Origin: CAHJXF01 sp038240015
GTDB taxonomy: Bacteria; Pseudomonadota; Gammaproteobacteria; Burkholderiales; Burkholderiaceae_D
Reading direction: 5' to 3'
DNA length: 38,673 nt
Assembly (NCBI GenBank): GCA_038240015.1
Contig: JBBSEF010000024.1
Coordinates: forward strand, 1-38,673
Shown here in pieces: positions 16,623 to 24,304 of the stretch (position 1 is its first letter; each line of letters begins with the position of its first letter). The notes under the pieces were generated by a model, which worked only from the letters and a program-made list of their open reading frames with translations, was not told where the DNA came from and made no database searches. A program made the translations under genes and the position numbers.

Positions 16623-16651
16623 CGTCGTGATTCTGCACAGGCGGGAATCCA
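16623..16651 (+). repeat. Dispersed hairpin repeat, copy A (convergent gap)
   Basis: The sequence runs from CGTCGTGATTC to GCGGGAATCCA. GATTC (16629-16633) and GAATC (16645-16649) pair. It matches copy B at 32003-32029 in opposite orientation over most of its length. It occupies nearly the whole gap between the converging MaoC and GST genes, where a bidirectional terminator would be expected. It resembles the GGATTCCCGC intergenic repeats common in proteobacteria. Confidence 0.55.
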
Positions 16652-16653
16652 TG

Positions 16654-17346
16654 TCAGCGCTTCGCATACTGGGTCGTGCCGAACAGGATGTCGCGCGCCT
16701 TGTCGTCGGTCAGCGGCTTGCGCGCCTTGGCTAGGACCTGCACCCCGCGTTGTGCGGCGGCCCGTGCCGCGATCGTGTCGAACCAGCGCTTGACGTTGGG
16801 AAAGTCGTCGAGTTCGATCCCCTGATTCTTCCAGGAGCGCGTCCACGGCCAGGTCGCGATGTCCGCGATCGTGTAGTCGTTGCTTGCGAGAAAGCGCGAT
16901 TGACCCAGGCGCTTGTCCATCACGCCGTAGAGGCGACTCGCCTCGTTGGTATAGCGATCGACCGCGTATGCGATCTGCTCGGGCGCATAGAGGCGGAAGT
17001 GATGCGCCTGGCCCAGCATCGGCCCGACGCCGCCCACCTGGAACATCAGCCACTGCAGCACGTCGTATTTACCGCGCACGCTGTCGGGCATGAACCGGCC
17101 GGTCTTGCCTGCGAGATAAATCAGGATCGCTCCCGACTCGAACATCGAGATCGGCTTGCCGTCGGGCCCATCGGAATCGACGATCGCCGGGATCTTGTTG
17201 TTGGGGCTGATCGCCAGAAACTCGGCTTTGAATTGATCGCCCGCGCCGATATCGACCGCATGTACGGTGTAGGGCAGCCCGCATTCCTCGAGCATGATGT
17301 GGACCTTGTGGCCGTTGGGCGTGGCCCATGTGTAAACGTCGATCAT
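16654..17346 (-). CDS. Glutathione S-transferase family protein (YghU/YfcG-like)
   Basis: The 230-residue product has a thioredoxin-fold N-domain (MIDVYTWATPNGHKVHIMLEE), the cis-proline region PNNKIPAIVD, and SMFESGAILIYLA for the glutathione gamma-glutamyl site. A helical C-domain has SFLASNDY-like and IADIATWPWTRSW motifs. The TPNG near the N-terminus is the Nu-class (YghU/YfcG) signature, a group with disulfide-reductase activity. It is the last gene of the minus-strand acyl-CoA operon, 72 bases after the kinase gene. Its role there could be detoxification of an electrophilic enoyl intermediate, by inference. Confidence 0.87.
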   Translation of the reverse strand: MIDVYTWATPNGHKVHIMLEECGLPYTVHAVDIGAGDQFKAEFLAISPNNKIPAIVDSDGPDGKPISMFESGAILIYLAGKTGRFMPDSVRGKYDVLQWLMFQVGGVGPMLGQAHHFRLYAPEQIAYAVDRYTNEASRLYGVMDKRLGQSRFLASNDYTIADIATWPWTRSWKNQGIELDDFPNVKRWFDTIAARAAAQRGVQVLAKARKPLTDDKARDILFGTTQYAKR

Positions 17347-17418
17347 CGGTATTCCTCAATCGGTTGAAGTGTGCATGTGATCTGAAGCGATGCTTCGTGA
17401 AGCTCGAGCGCCCGCAGT

Positions 17419-18498
17419 TCAAGCGCCACTAACGCGTTGCGCATAGGCCCAGCCGAGTTCGGCCATGGTGCGCGCTCGCGCGCCCGCCTCGGCCGCTTGC
17501 GCGCTTGCGGCTGTTCCATCGACCACCCGCTTCATGATTCCTTGCAGGATGCCGGCGATCCTGAACATGTTGTACGCGAGATAGAAGTCCACGTTCGGCA
17601 CATGGGCGCGGCCAGTCGCCTTGCAATACATCGCGACGTATTCGGACTGCGATGGAATACCGAGCGCTGCGAGGTCGAGGCCTGCGATACCGCGAAAGCC
17701 GGAAGGCGCGATGTGCCAGCTCATCAGGTGATATGAAAAGTCGGCGAGCGGATGGCCGATGGTCGAAAGTTCCCAATCGAGGATCGCAAGAATTCGCGGC
17801 TCGTTCGGATGAAAGATGAGATTGTCGAGCCGATAGTCGCCGTGCACGACAACGGGTCGGTTCACGTCGGCGCCGTCGTCGTCGGGGATATGTTCGGGCA
17901 GCCATTCGATCAAGCGATCCATCGCATCGATTTGCTCGGTCTCCGAGGCCTTGTACTGCTTGCTCCAGCGGCCGATCTGCCGCGCGAAATAATTGCCGGG
18001 CTTGCCGAAGTCTCCAAGGCCGAGCGCCGCGTAATCGACCCTGTGAAGTGCGGCGATGACGCGATTCATCTCGGCATAGATCGCGTGGCGCTGGTCGGGC
18101 TGCATGCCGGGCAGGCTCTGGTCCCACAGCACGCGGCCATCGACGAAATCCATCACGTAGAACGCGCGGCCGATCACGTCCTCGTCCTCGCACAAAGTGA
18201 ACATGCGGGCGACCGGCACATCGGTCTCGGCAAGGGCGCGCATCACGCGGTACTCGCGCTCGATCGCATGCGCGGAAGGCAGCAGCTTCGCGGCCGGGCC
18301 GGGCTTGGTGCGCATCACATAAGCGCGCGCGGGCGTGATCAATTTGAACGTGGGGTTCGATTGACCGCCTTTGAACTGCTCGATCGCGATCGGTCCGGTG
18401 TAGTCTTCGATGTGCTCGCACAGGTAGCGCTCGAGCGCTGCCACGTCGACCTTCTGGCGATCGGCGACGGGCATGGTTCCGATGAATTCTTCGTACAT
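17419..18498 (-). CDS. APH-family phosphotransferase (ACAD10/11-type kinase domain)
   Basis: The 359-residue protein has an aminoglycoside-phosphotransferase/choline-kinase fold. It shows QFKGGQSNPTFKL as the nucleotide loop, VMRTKPGPAAKLLPSAHAIEREY with the Lys/Glu of the ATP site, VVHGDYRLDNLIFH with catalytic Asp221, and ILDWELSTIGHPLADFSY with metal-binding Asp241. This subgroup corresponds to the kinase half of ACAD10/11 and to LvaA of levulinate catabolism, which phosphorylate 4-hydroxyacyl-CoAs. It lies ten bases after the histidine-phosphatase gene in an operon of beta-oxidation enzymes, which supports an acyl-CoA rather than an antibiotic substrate. The exact substrate is not readable. 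Confidence 0.87.
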   Translation of the reverse strand: MYEEFIGTMPVADRQKVDVAALERYLCEHIEDYTGPIAIEQFKGGQSNPTFKLITPARAYVMRTKPGPAAKLLPSAHAIEREYRVMRALAETDVPVARMFTLCEDEDVIGRAFYVMDFVDGRVLWDQSLPGMQPDQRHAIYAEMNRVIAALHRVDYAALGLGDFGKPGNYFARQIGRWSKQYKASETEQIDAMDRLIEWLPEHIPDDDGADVNRPVVVHGDYRLDNLIFHPNEPRILAILDWELSTIGHPLADFSYHLMSWHIAPSGFRGIAGLDLAALGIPSQSEYVAMYCKATGRAHVPNVDFYLAYNMFRIAGILQGIMKRVVDGTAASAQAAEAGARARTMAELGWAYAQRVSGA

Positions 18499-18508
18499 GG
18501 CTGGTGCT

Positions 18509-19261
18509 TTATGCGGGGTGGCGAAACTTCAGGTATTGCGAGTACAGCACTTCCATCGTCGTCTCGCGCTCGTTGGGTTGCAGCAGATCGGAGGGCGCGT
18601 AGTTGGTCATGCGCACCACCCAGTCGTTCGCATCGTCCCCGACGTCGAGCGCATTGATGCATCCGGGCGCCTGCGACAGATTGCCGAGGAAGTATCGTTG
18701 ACCGCCCGGTTGGCCGCTGGGTTGGCAAGTCAGTGCGCGCGAAACGATCGCGCGGTTGACGCCGCCGTGAAGGACCAGCAGTACGGTTCCCCATGAGGAA
18801 TCGGCGCGCAGCTTGTCGAGCGCGGGCAAGACGCGATCGAGCAACGAGCCTATGGTTTCTCCGCCCAGAAATTGCCGGCTCTCGGCAACCATCCCTTCGA
18901 ATGCGCCCGCGAATGCATCGCGCAGGTTTTCGTCCGGGATCGCCGACAAACGACCACCGCGAATTTCTTCGAGTTCGGGCCACACTTCGATTTCGATGTC
19001 CTGCGACGTCTCGGCCAGCACGCGCTCGGCGGTCTCCACGGTTCGCGGTAACCCGCTGGTAATCACGCGATCGAATTTGAGCGACAACTGTGCGAACACG
19101 ACGCCCGCGGCACTGGCCTGCATGCGACCGGTTTGGTTGAGCGGCACCGATTCGGGAAGATAGGGTTTTCCTTCGCTGTCGAAGTAGGTGACGCTGCCGT
19201 GACGCATCAGGAAGATGCGGCGGCGAGAGGGCCTCTGCGAGATCGGTGAGCCGTCGTCCAT
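18509..19261 (-). CDS. Histidine phosphatase family protein (phosphoglycerate mutase-like)
   Basis: The 250-residue protein has FLMRHGSVTYF (the RHG nucleophile motif), VPLNQTGRMQASAAG, VITSGLPRTVETAERV and LLVLHGGVNRAIVSR for the second catalytic His. It is a branch-1 phosphatase or mutase, acting on a phosphomonoester in the cytoplasm. The start at 19261 gives a 22-base gap to the hydratase gene and puts RHG near the N-terminus; ATG at 19336 would overlap the hydratase by 53 bases. It is tightly packed between enoyl-CoA hydratase and the APH kinase, so it may act on the phosphorylated product of that kinase. That pairing is the odd feature here. Confidence 0.83.
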   Translation of the reverse strand: MDDGSPISQRPSRRRIFLMRHGSVTYFDSEGKPYLPESVPLNQTGRMQASAAGVVFAQLSLKFDRVITSGLPRTVETAERVLAETSQDIEIEVWPELEEIRGGRLSAIPDENLRDAFAGAFEGMVAESRQFLGGETIGSLLDRVLPALDKLRADSSWGTVLLVLHGGVNRAIVSRALTCQPSGQPGGQRYFLGNLSQAPGCINALDVGDDANDWVVRMTNYAPSDLLQPNERETTMEVLYSQYLKFRHPA

Positions 19262-19283
19262 CGGTCGCTTCGAATGAAAGTGG

Positions 19284-20063
19284 TCAGTCGAAACGTGCCA
19301 CGCGCTTCTCGAGAAAAGCTGAGATCGCTTCGCCACCGTCGTCGTGATGCAGGCACGCGACGAAGGACTCGCGCTCGCTGATGAGATGCTCAGCCAGCGA
19401 CGCGTTACCGGCCTTCGCGATCAGAGTCTTGATGCGACCCAAGGCGTGCGGCGACAACGCGGCGAGTCGGTCCGCATGCTCGAGCGCCGCGTCCAGCGCC
19501 TTGCCGTCATCGACCAGCGTGTTGACGACACCGAGCGCGTGCAGGCGAGCAGCCGGCCACGCGCCGCCTTCGAGCATCAACTGCGCGGCGGTCTGTCGCG
19601 GCAACGCGCGCGTCGCGAACCACGATCCGCCGCCATCGGGTGACAGACCGACCTTCACGTAGGCCATCACGAACTTTGCCGAGTTGCCGGCGGTGATCAT
19701 GTCGCAAGCCAGCGCGAGCGACATGCCGGCGCCGGCCGCGAAGCCTTCGACCGCCGCGATTACCGGCTTTGTGCAATCGACGATCGCGCGCGTCATGCGA
19801 TGAAGGCTGTCGATAGAGTCCGCCTGCACCTGCGGAGGCTCGCTGCGATTCTCCAGCAGGCGATTGAGATTGCCGCCCGCGCAGAACATGCCGTCCGCGC
19901 CAGTCAGTACGACGGCGCGAATCGCCGCATCGTTCGCGACACGCTCGAACGCCTCCATGCAGGCGACATACATCTCGGGCCCGAGCGCGTTGCGAAATCC
20001 CGGATTGGAAAAGGTCAGCACCAGCGTGCTGCCCTTGCGGTCCACCAGAAGTTGTGCGGCCAT
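19284..20063 (-). CDS. Enoyl-CoA hydratase/isomerase family protein (oxepin-CoA hydrolase-like)
   Basis: The 259-residue crotonase-fold protein opens with a beta region (LVDRKGSTLVLTFSNP). ADGMFCAGGNLNRL forms the first oxyanion-hole strand and VEGFAAGAGMSLALACDMI the second. FVMAYVKVGLSPDGGGSWF follows, with Asp where classical hydratases have a catalytic Glu. That pattern is seen in the crotonases annotated as alternative oxepin-CoA hydrolases as well as in isomerase-type members. It is second in the minus-strand operon, 22 bases after the 3-hydroxyacyl-CoA dehydrogenase. Hydratase versus isomerase activity cannot be settled from sequence. Confidence 0.85.
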   Translation of the reverse strand: MAAQLLVDRKGSTLVLTFSNPGFRNALGPEMYVACMEAFERVANDAAIRAVVLTGADGMFCAGGNLNRLLENRSEPPQVQADSIDSLHRMTRAIVDCTKPVIAAVEGFAAGAGMSLALACDMITAGNSAKFVMAYVKVGLSPDGGGSWFATRALPRQTAAQLMLEGGAWPAARLHALGVVNTLVDDGKALDAALEHADRLAALSPHALGRIKTLIAKAGNASLAEHLISERESFVACLHHDDGGEAISAFLEKRVARFD

Positions 20064-20085
20064 CGTTGGTATGAACAGACTTTGG

Positions 20086-21609
20086 TCAGCGCTCGGTCTT
20101 GAGCAACGAAACGCCGAGCATCGCGCGACGCGTCAACCACGGCGAGGGACGATAGCGCGGATCGCCGTAGAACTCCTGCATCGTGCGCAGGATCGTGAGC
20201 AGCTTCATCGGTCCGAGCGCATCGCCCATCGCAAGCGGCCCGTTCGGATAGTTCAGGCCGAGTCGCACCGCGAGGTCGATGTCGTCGGGCGAAGCGATCC
20301 GCTGCTGAGCGATGTCGCATGCGATGTTGACGATGGTCGCGAGGATGCGTTGCGCGATGAAGCCGGCCGAGTCCGCAATCATCGTTACGGGCACGCCATC
20401 GGACGCGAACAGTCCATGCGCTTCATCGCGCACGTCGGCCCGCGTGACCGGAGTCGTCATCAGGGTACGACGCAGAGCGAGCGGCACGAGCGTGTCGATG
20501 GCGATGGTGCGTTCCGGATCGAGTCCCTGATCGAGCGCGGTTGTGGTTGCATCCGACCCGAGCGGGGCGACGACGATCAACGCGTCCTCGGATGGCAGCG
20601 CTTCGGTCTCGACGCTCGCACCCATCTTCTGCAACAGCCACGTGAGTTCGCCATGCGTATCAGAGTGCGCGCGACTGACCCACACCGTCGCGGGCAGCGC
20701 GACCGGCGCACGCGGTTCTACAATCGGCGCCGCGTTCTCGCCATAGGGATAGAATCCGCCGCCGCTCTTGCGACCGAGCCGTCCGCCCGCCAGTCGCTGT
20801 GCCGTAATCACCGAGGGACGAAAGCGCGGCTCGTCGTAGAACTGCCGATAGATCGCTTCCATGACGGGATGCGATACGTCCAGCGCGGTCAGGTCCATCA
20901 ATTCGAAAGGGCCGAGACGAAAGCCAGCGGCTTCGCGCATCACGCGGTCGACATCGATGAAATCGCAGATGCCTTCGCCGACGATGCGCAGCGCTTCGGT
21001 GGTGTAGCCGCGCCCTGCATGATTGACCACGAAGCCGGGCGTGTCCTTGGCGCGCACCGGCGTGTGACCGATGCGTCGCGTCAGTTCCATCAACGCATCG
21101 CCGACCGCAGGATCGGTCGCGAGTCCGTCGATGATCTCGGCCACCTTCATCAGCGGCACCGGATTGAAGAAGTGCCAGCCCGCCACGCGCGCCGGATGCG
21201 CGCATTGCGAGGCGATCGCGGTCACCGACAACGACGAGGTGTTCGACGCGATCACGGCGCCGGCGCCGACGATGTTCTCGAGTTGATGCAAGAGCGCGCG
21301 CTTGGCTTCGATACTCTCGACGATCGCTTCGACGACCAGCGCGCAATGCGCGAGTTTGCCCAGCGCATGCGCGGACTCGATGTGCGCAAGCGTCGCATCG
21401 CGCGCGGCTGCATCGAGCTTGCCCTTGGCGACCTGCTTGTCGAGCACATCGGCGATCGATGCGATCGCGGCATCGATCGCGGCCGGGTTGGCGTCGTAGA
21501 GATGCACGCGACAACCGCTTTGTGCGAGCACCTGTGCAATACCGCGACCCATCGCACCGGCGCCGACCACGCCGACCGCGAGGTCAGGGCGCCTGGGGTC
21601 CAAGGGCAT
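20086..21609 (-). CDS. 3-hydroxyacyl-CoA dehydrogenase, PaaH/PaaC-like
   Basis: NAD-dependent enzyme of 507 residues, the length of PaaH/PaaC-type dehydrogenases with one Rossmann domain and two C-terminal helical domains. VGVVGAGAMGRGIAQVLA is the NAD loop, NTSSLSVTAIA and GWHFFNPVPLMKVAEII carry the catalytic Ser/His/Asn region, and GFVVNHAGRGYTTEALRI follows. AGGRLGRKSGGGFYPYGE ends the first C-domain, and an RILATIVNIACDIA region begins the second. It is first in a minus-strand operon. No other phenylacetate (paa) gene is visible, so I do not assign it to that pathway. The ATG has no clear ribosome site. Confidence 0.9.
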   Translation of the reverse strand: MPLDPRRPDLAVGVVGAGAMGRGIAQVLAQSGCRVHLYDANPAAIDAAIASIADVLDKQVAKGKLDAAARDATLAHIESAHALGKLAHCALVVEAIVESIEAKRALLHQLENIVGAGAVIASNTSSLSVTAIASQCAHPARVAGWHFFNPVPLMKVAEIIDGLATDPAVGDALMELTRRIGHTPVRAKDTPGFVVNHAGRGYTTEALRIVGEGICDFIDVDRVMREAAGFRLGPFELMDLTALDVSHPVMEAIYRQFYDEPRFRPSVITAQRLAGGRLGRKSGGGFYPYGENAAPIVEPRAPVALPATVWVSRAHSDTHGELTWLLQKMGASVETEALPSEDALIVVAPLGSDATTTALDQGLDPERTIAIDTLVPLALRRTLMTTPVTRADVRDEAHGLFASDGVPVTMIADSAGFIAQRILATIVNIACDIAQQRIASPDDIDLAVRLGLNYPNGPLAMGDALGPMKLLTILRTMQEFYGDPRYRPSPWLTRRAMLGVSLLKTER

Positions 21610-21703
21610 CGGTGTCGGGGCGGGTTTGAAGTGGAAAGTCGGGCATGCGGTTGTGAAAAGACGCTGACCTCGTCACTCGCATGAAGCTTCGATATTACGC
21701 CAC

Positions 21704-21735
21704 AAAAAAAAGGCGGCCCCGAGAGGGCCGCCTTT
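21704..21735 (-). terminator. Strong intrinsic terminator of the PEP-CTERM gene
   Basis: GGGCCGCCTTT (21725-21735) and AAAGGCGGCCC (21709-21719) form an 11-base-pair stem with a five-base loop. On the minus strand this is followed by an unbroken T run (complement of 21704-21711). It lies 20 bases after the PEP-CTERM stop and isolates that gene from the downstream dehydrogenase operon. Confidence 0.85.
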
Positions 21736-21755
21736 GCGCGAGAAGCGGTGCGCGA

Positions 21756-22733
21756 TTACTTCTGCTTGCGGCGGCGAAGCAAACCAAAGCCTGCAAGGCC
21801 AGCCACCAGCAACACGATCGAGTCAGGCTCAGGTACTAGTCCGACCACTGCAGTACCCGAAAAGGCGAACGTCGCGAGGAAAATATTGTCGTCGTTGCTC
21901 GGATTTTGCGTAGAGATGGTGATGCCCGTGGTGCCGTTGGGCAGCAGCAGTCCGAGGTTGTAGCGCTCGTGGTCCTGAGCAACCGTCGGATTGAGCGGCG
22001 AGAACGGATCGTTGTCACCGCCGACCGTGATCAAGTTTCCATTGGTGCAGGTCGCGTCCTTGGCGTCGTCGCAGTGACCGGCGTTGCTGGTGAGCGTGTT
22101 GCCGTTGACCTTGATCGTCGAAACCTGTCCGTTGCCGCTCGGGTTGGCCGGGTCGGTGCCGTCGAAGCTGAATCCATCACCGATGCGCATTTCGGCCATG
22201 CCACCAGCGAAAGGCGCGATGGTGAAGGCAAACGAGTCGGCCGCGTTGTTGGAAAATCCGTCGAACACGAAGATGGTCGACGTCGCAAGAAGCGGCTTCG
22301 AGTAGATGATGACGAGAGCCTCGCCGTCCTGCGACGGATGAGTCTCCGTGACCGTGAAGTTGAACGGGGAGGCGCTGCCATTCAGAAGGAGTGGTGCAAA
22401 AAAGCTGGTGAGATCGGCGCGATAGGCTTGGCCCCCACCGGTCGAGCCCAGAGGAGTGTTCGCAGAGTACGATGTCGTGTTAGCCCCGAGTGTGATGTTT
22501 CCCCCACTCGCCGCGCTGGAAAAATTCGACGTATAAAGATAAACCCCAAGCACCGTCGCTCCGACCGGAATGTTCGCGGTCAGATTGCATGTCTGCGTAG
22601 TCGAGCCGCAGCCGTCGGTGGTCTGCGCAACGGCGCCGGTGAATGATTTGAATAGCGACAGCGAGGCGTGAGCTGGGGCTGCAAAGGCCACTCCCGCGAG
22701 CATCGCCAAGGCGATTTTTGAAAACTTGTTCAT
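21756..22733 (-). CDS. PEP-CTERM sorting-domain protein
   Basis: The 325-residue exported protein has a Sec signal (MNKFSKIALAMLAGVAFA, cleavage near APAHA), a beta-rich central part with CGSTTQTCNL and many Thr/Asn/Gly, and a C-terminus VPEPDSIVLLVAGLAGFG followed by a basic tail. The VPEP motif, one hydrophobic helix and the RRRK end are the PEP-CTERM signal. An exosortase recognises this and anchors or releases the protein at the surface, usually with exopolysaccharide. No exosortase gene is in this window. A GGGGG run before ATG 22733 acts as ribosome site. A sigma-54-like promoter and a strong terminator bracket the gene, so it is a single-gene unit. Confidence 0.9.
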   Translation of the reverse strand: MNKFSKIALAMLAGVAFAAPAHASLSLFKSFTGAVAQTTDGCGSTTQTCNLTANIPVGATVLGVYLYTSNFSSAASGGNITLGANTTSYSANTPLGSTGGGQAYRADLTSFFAPLLLNGSASPFNFTVTETHPSQDGEALVIIYSKPLLATSTIFVFDGFSNNAADSFAFTIAPFAGGMAEMRIGDGFSFDGTDPANPSGNGQVSTIKVNGNTLTSNAGHCDDAKDATCTNGNLITVGGDNDPFSPLNPTVAQDHERYNLGLLLPNGTTGITISTQNPSNDDNIFLATFAFSGTAVVGLVPEPDSIVLLVAGLAGFGLLRRRKQK

Positions 22734-22809
22734 CTTTACCCCCTGAATGTTGATCAAAAGCTCTGAAACCTGAATACGGGCGACCTCGAAGGAAGCTCAC
22801 GGGGATTAA

Positions 22810-22825
22810 AGCAAGTGCCGTGCCG
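22810..22825 (-). promoter_or_regulatory. Sigma-54 (RpoN)-type promoter for the PEP-CTERM gene
   Basis: The minus strand reads CGGCACG, four bases, then TTGCT. This is the -24 GG / -12 GC pattern with exact spacing and only the first base off the TGGCACG-N4-TTGCW consensus. Transcription would start near 22799, leaving a leader of about 66 bases before ATG 22733. PEP-CTERM genes are known to be controlled by the RpoN-dependent PrsK/PrsR pair in several proteobacteria, which supports the call. Confidence 0.7.
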
Positions 22826-23027
22826 ATATCGATAGGATATTGTTTTTATTAAGAATCTATTAATGACGACGCGAGTTTTGGCTCGCATTTGTAAATTTCC
22901 CCGACACTCCTGAACCAACGCATTGCCGCAGTCCGCAGGTTTTACGATGGCATCGGCACGCGGCATGCGATCCTCGACTTGGCCGGGTTCGAGCCGCCTA
23001 CCACATCATCCGAGCAGAGAGCCGCGC

Positions 23028-24188
23028 ATGATTCGTGACCTTGAAATCCACCGTCTTCTTCTAGACACCGTCGCGCGCTTCGTGCGCGAACGTTTGATTC
23101 CCGCGGAGAATGAAGTCGTCGATACCGATGCGATTCCCGAAGGCATCGTGCACGCGATGCGCGAGATCGGCCTTTTCGGATTGACGGTACCCGAGGAGTA
23201 CGGCGGCTTCGGACTCACGATGGAAGAAGAAGTCGACGTGACGTTCGAACTGACGCGAGCCTCGCCCGCCTTTCGCTCGATCATGGGAACCAACAACGGC
23301 ATCGGGTCGCAAGGCATCGTGATCGACGGCACGGCGGAGCAGAAGACCAGATGGCTGCCGCGCCTCGCATCGGGCGAACTGATCGGTTCGTTCGCGTTGA
23401 CCGAGCCCGGCTCAGGTTCCGACGCGGCTTCGCTGACCACCACGGCGGTTCGAGACGGTGACGACTACGTCGTCAATGGCACCAAGCGCTATATCACCAA
23501 CGCGCCCGAAGCCGGCCTGTTCACGCTGATGGCGCGGACCGATCCGTCGCAACGCGGCGCAGCGGGCGTGTCGGCGTTCATCGTCGAAGCCGGTACGCCC
23601 GGCATCGTGATCGGCAAGTCCGACCGGAAGATGGGCCAGCGCGGCGCGCATACCGCCGACGTGATCTTCGAGAACTGTCGCGTGCCCGCGGGCAATCTCA
23701 TCGGCGGCCGCGAGGGACAAGGTTTCAAGACCGCGATGAAAGTACTCGACAAAGGCCGCCTCACGATCGCCGCGGCTTGCGTCGGTTCAGCCTCGCGCAT
23801 GCTCGACGACACGATTGTCTACACGCTCCAACGCAAACAATTCGGTGAACCACTTGCTCATTTTCAACTCGTGCAGGCGATGCTTGCCGACAGTCAGGCC
23901 GAACTCTATGCTGCACGCTCGATGGTGATCGACGCGGCGCGACGGCGCGATGAAGGCCGGGACGTGAGTCTGCATGCGTCGTGCTGCAAGCTGTTCGCTT
24001 CCGAAATGTGCGGGCGCGTGGCCGACCGCTGCGTTCAGGCGCACGGCGGCGCCGGTTATGTCAGCGACTATGCGATCGAGCGTTTCTACCGCGACGTGCG
24101 TCTGTTTCGCATCTTCGAAGGCACGACGCAGATCCAGCAACTCATCATCGGCCGTGGGCTTGCGAAGCGCGGATCGTCGATTGAATAA
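23028..24188 (+). CDS. Acyl-CoA dehydrogenase (canonical homotetrameric type)
   Basis: The 386-residue enzyme has the full ACAD architecture: GLTVPEEYGGFG, the FAD/substrate motif FALTEPGSGSDAAS, NGTKRYITNAPEAGLF, and RFYRDVRLFRIFEGTTQIQ, which keeps the catalytic Glu (EGTTQIQ). Unlike the two ACADs at 13078-15608 it should be active alone. ATG 23028 gives the usual family length; the open frame before it reads through the promoter region. It is divergent from the PEP-CTERM gene across a 294-base spacer. Chain-length preference is not readable from the sequence. Confidence 0.9.
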   Translation: MIRDLEIHRLLLDTVARFVRERLIPAENEVVDTDAIPEGIVHAMREIGLFGLTVPEEYGGFGLTMEEEVDVTFELTRASPAFRSIMGTNNGIGSQGIVIDGTAEQKTRWLPRLASGELIGSFALTEPGSGSDAASLTTTAVRDGDDYVVNGTKRYITNAPEAGLFTLMARTDPSQRGAAGVSAFIVEAGTPGIVIGKSDRKMGQRGAHTADVIFENCRVPAGNLIGGREGQGFKTAMKVLDKGRLTIAAACVGSASRMLDDTIVYTLQRKQFGEPLAHFQLVQAMLADSQAELYAARSMVIDAARRRDEGRDVSLHASCCKLFASEMCGRVADRCVQAHGGAGYVSDYAIERFYRDVRLFRIFEGTTQIQQLIIGRGLAKRGSSIE

Positions 24189-24304
24189 TCGATGCCTGTC
24201 GGCTGGGAAGCACGTTTCGCTGTGCAGCCTTCGATCTTTCCGGCAAAATTCGGGCCGCAGGCGAACTCCGGCGCGAAGAGAGGCCTGTTCATCCAGGGGG
24301 AAAA

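Noticed and set aside
17419..18498. Aminoglycoside resistance gene
   Set aside because: The APH fold is shared with acyl-CoA kinases and the operon context is beta-oxidation, not resistance.
19864..21684. Open frame of about 600 codons on the plus strand opposite the hydratase and hydroxyacyl-CoA dehydrogenase genes
   Set aside because: Typical high-GC antisense frame; the minus strand carries two recognisable enzymes across the same bases.
21756..22733. A local exosortase/exopolysaccharide locus around the PEP-CTERM gene
   Set aside because: Neighbours on both sides are acyl-CoA enzymes; no exosortase, glycosyltransferase or PrsK/PrsR gene is in the window.
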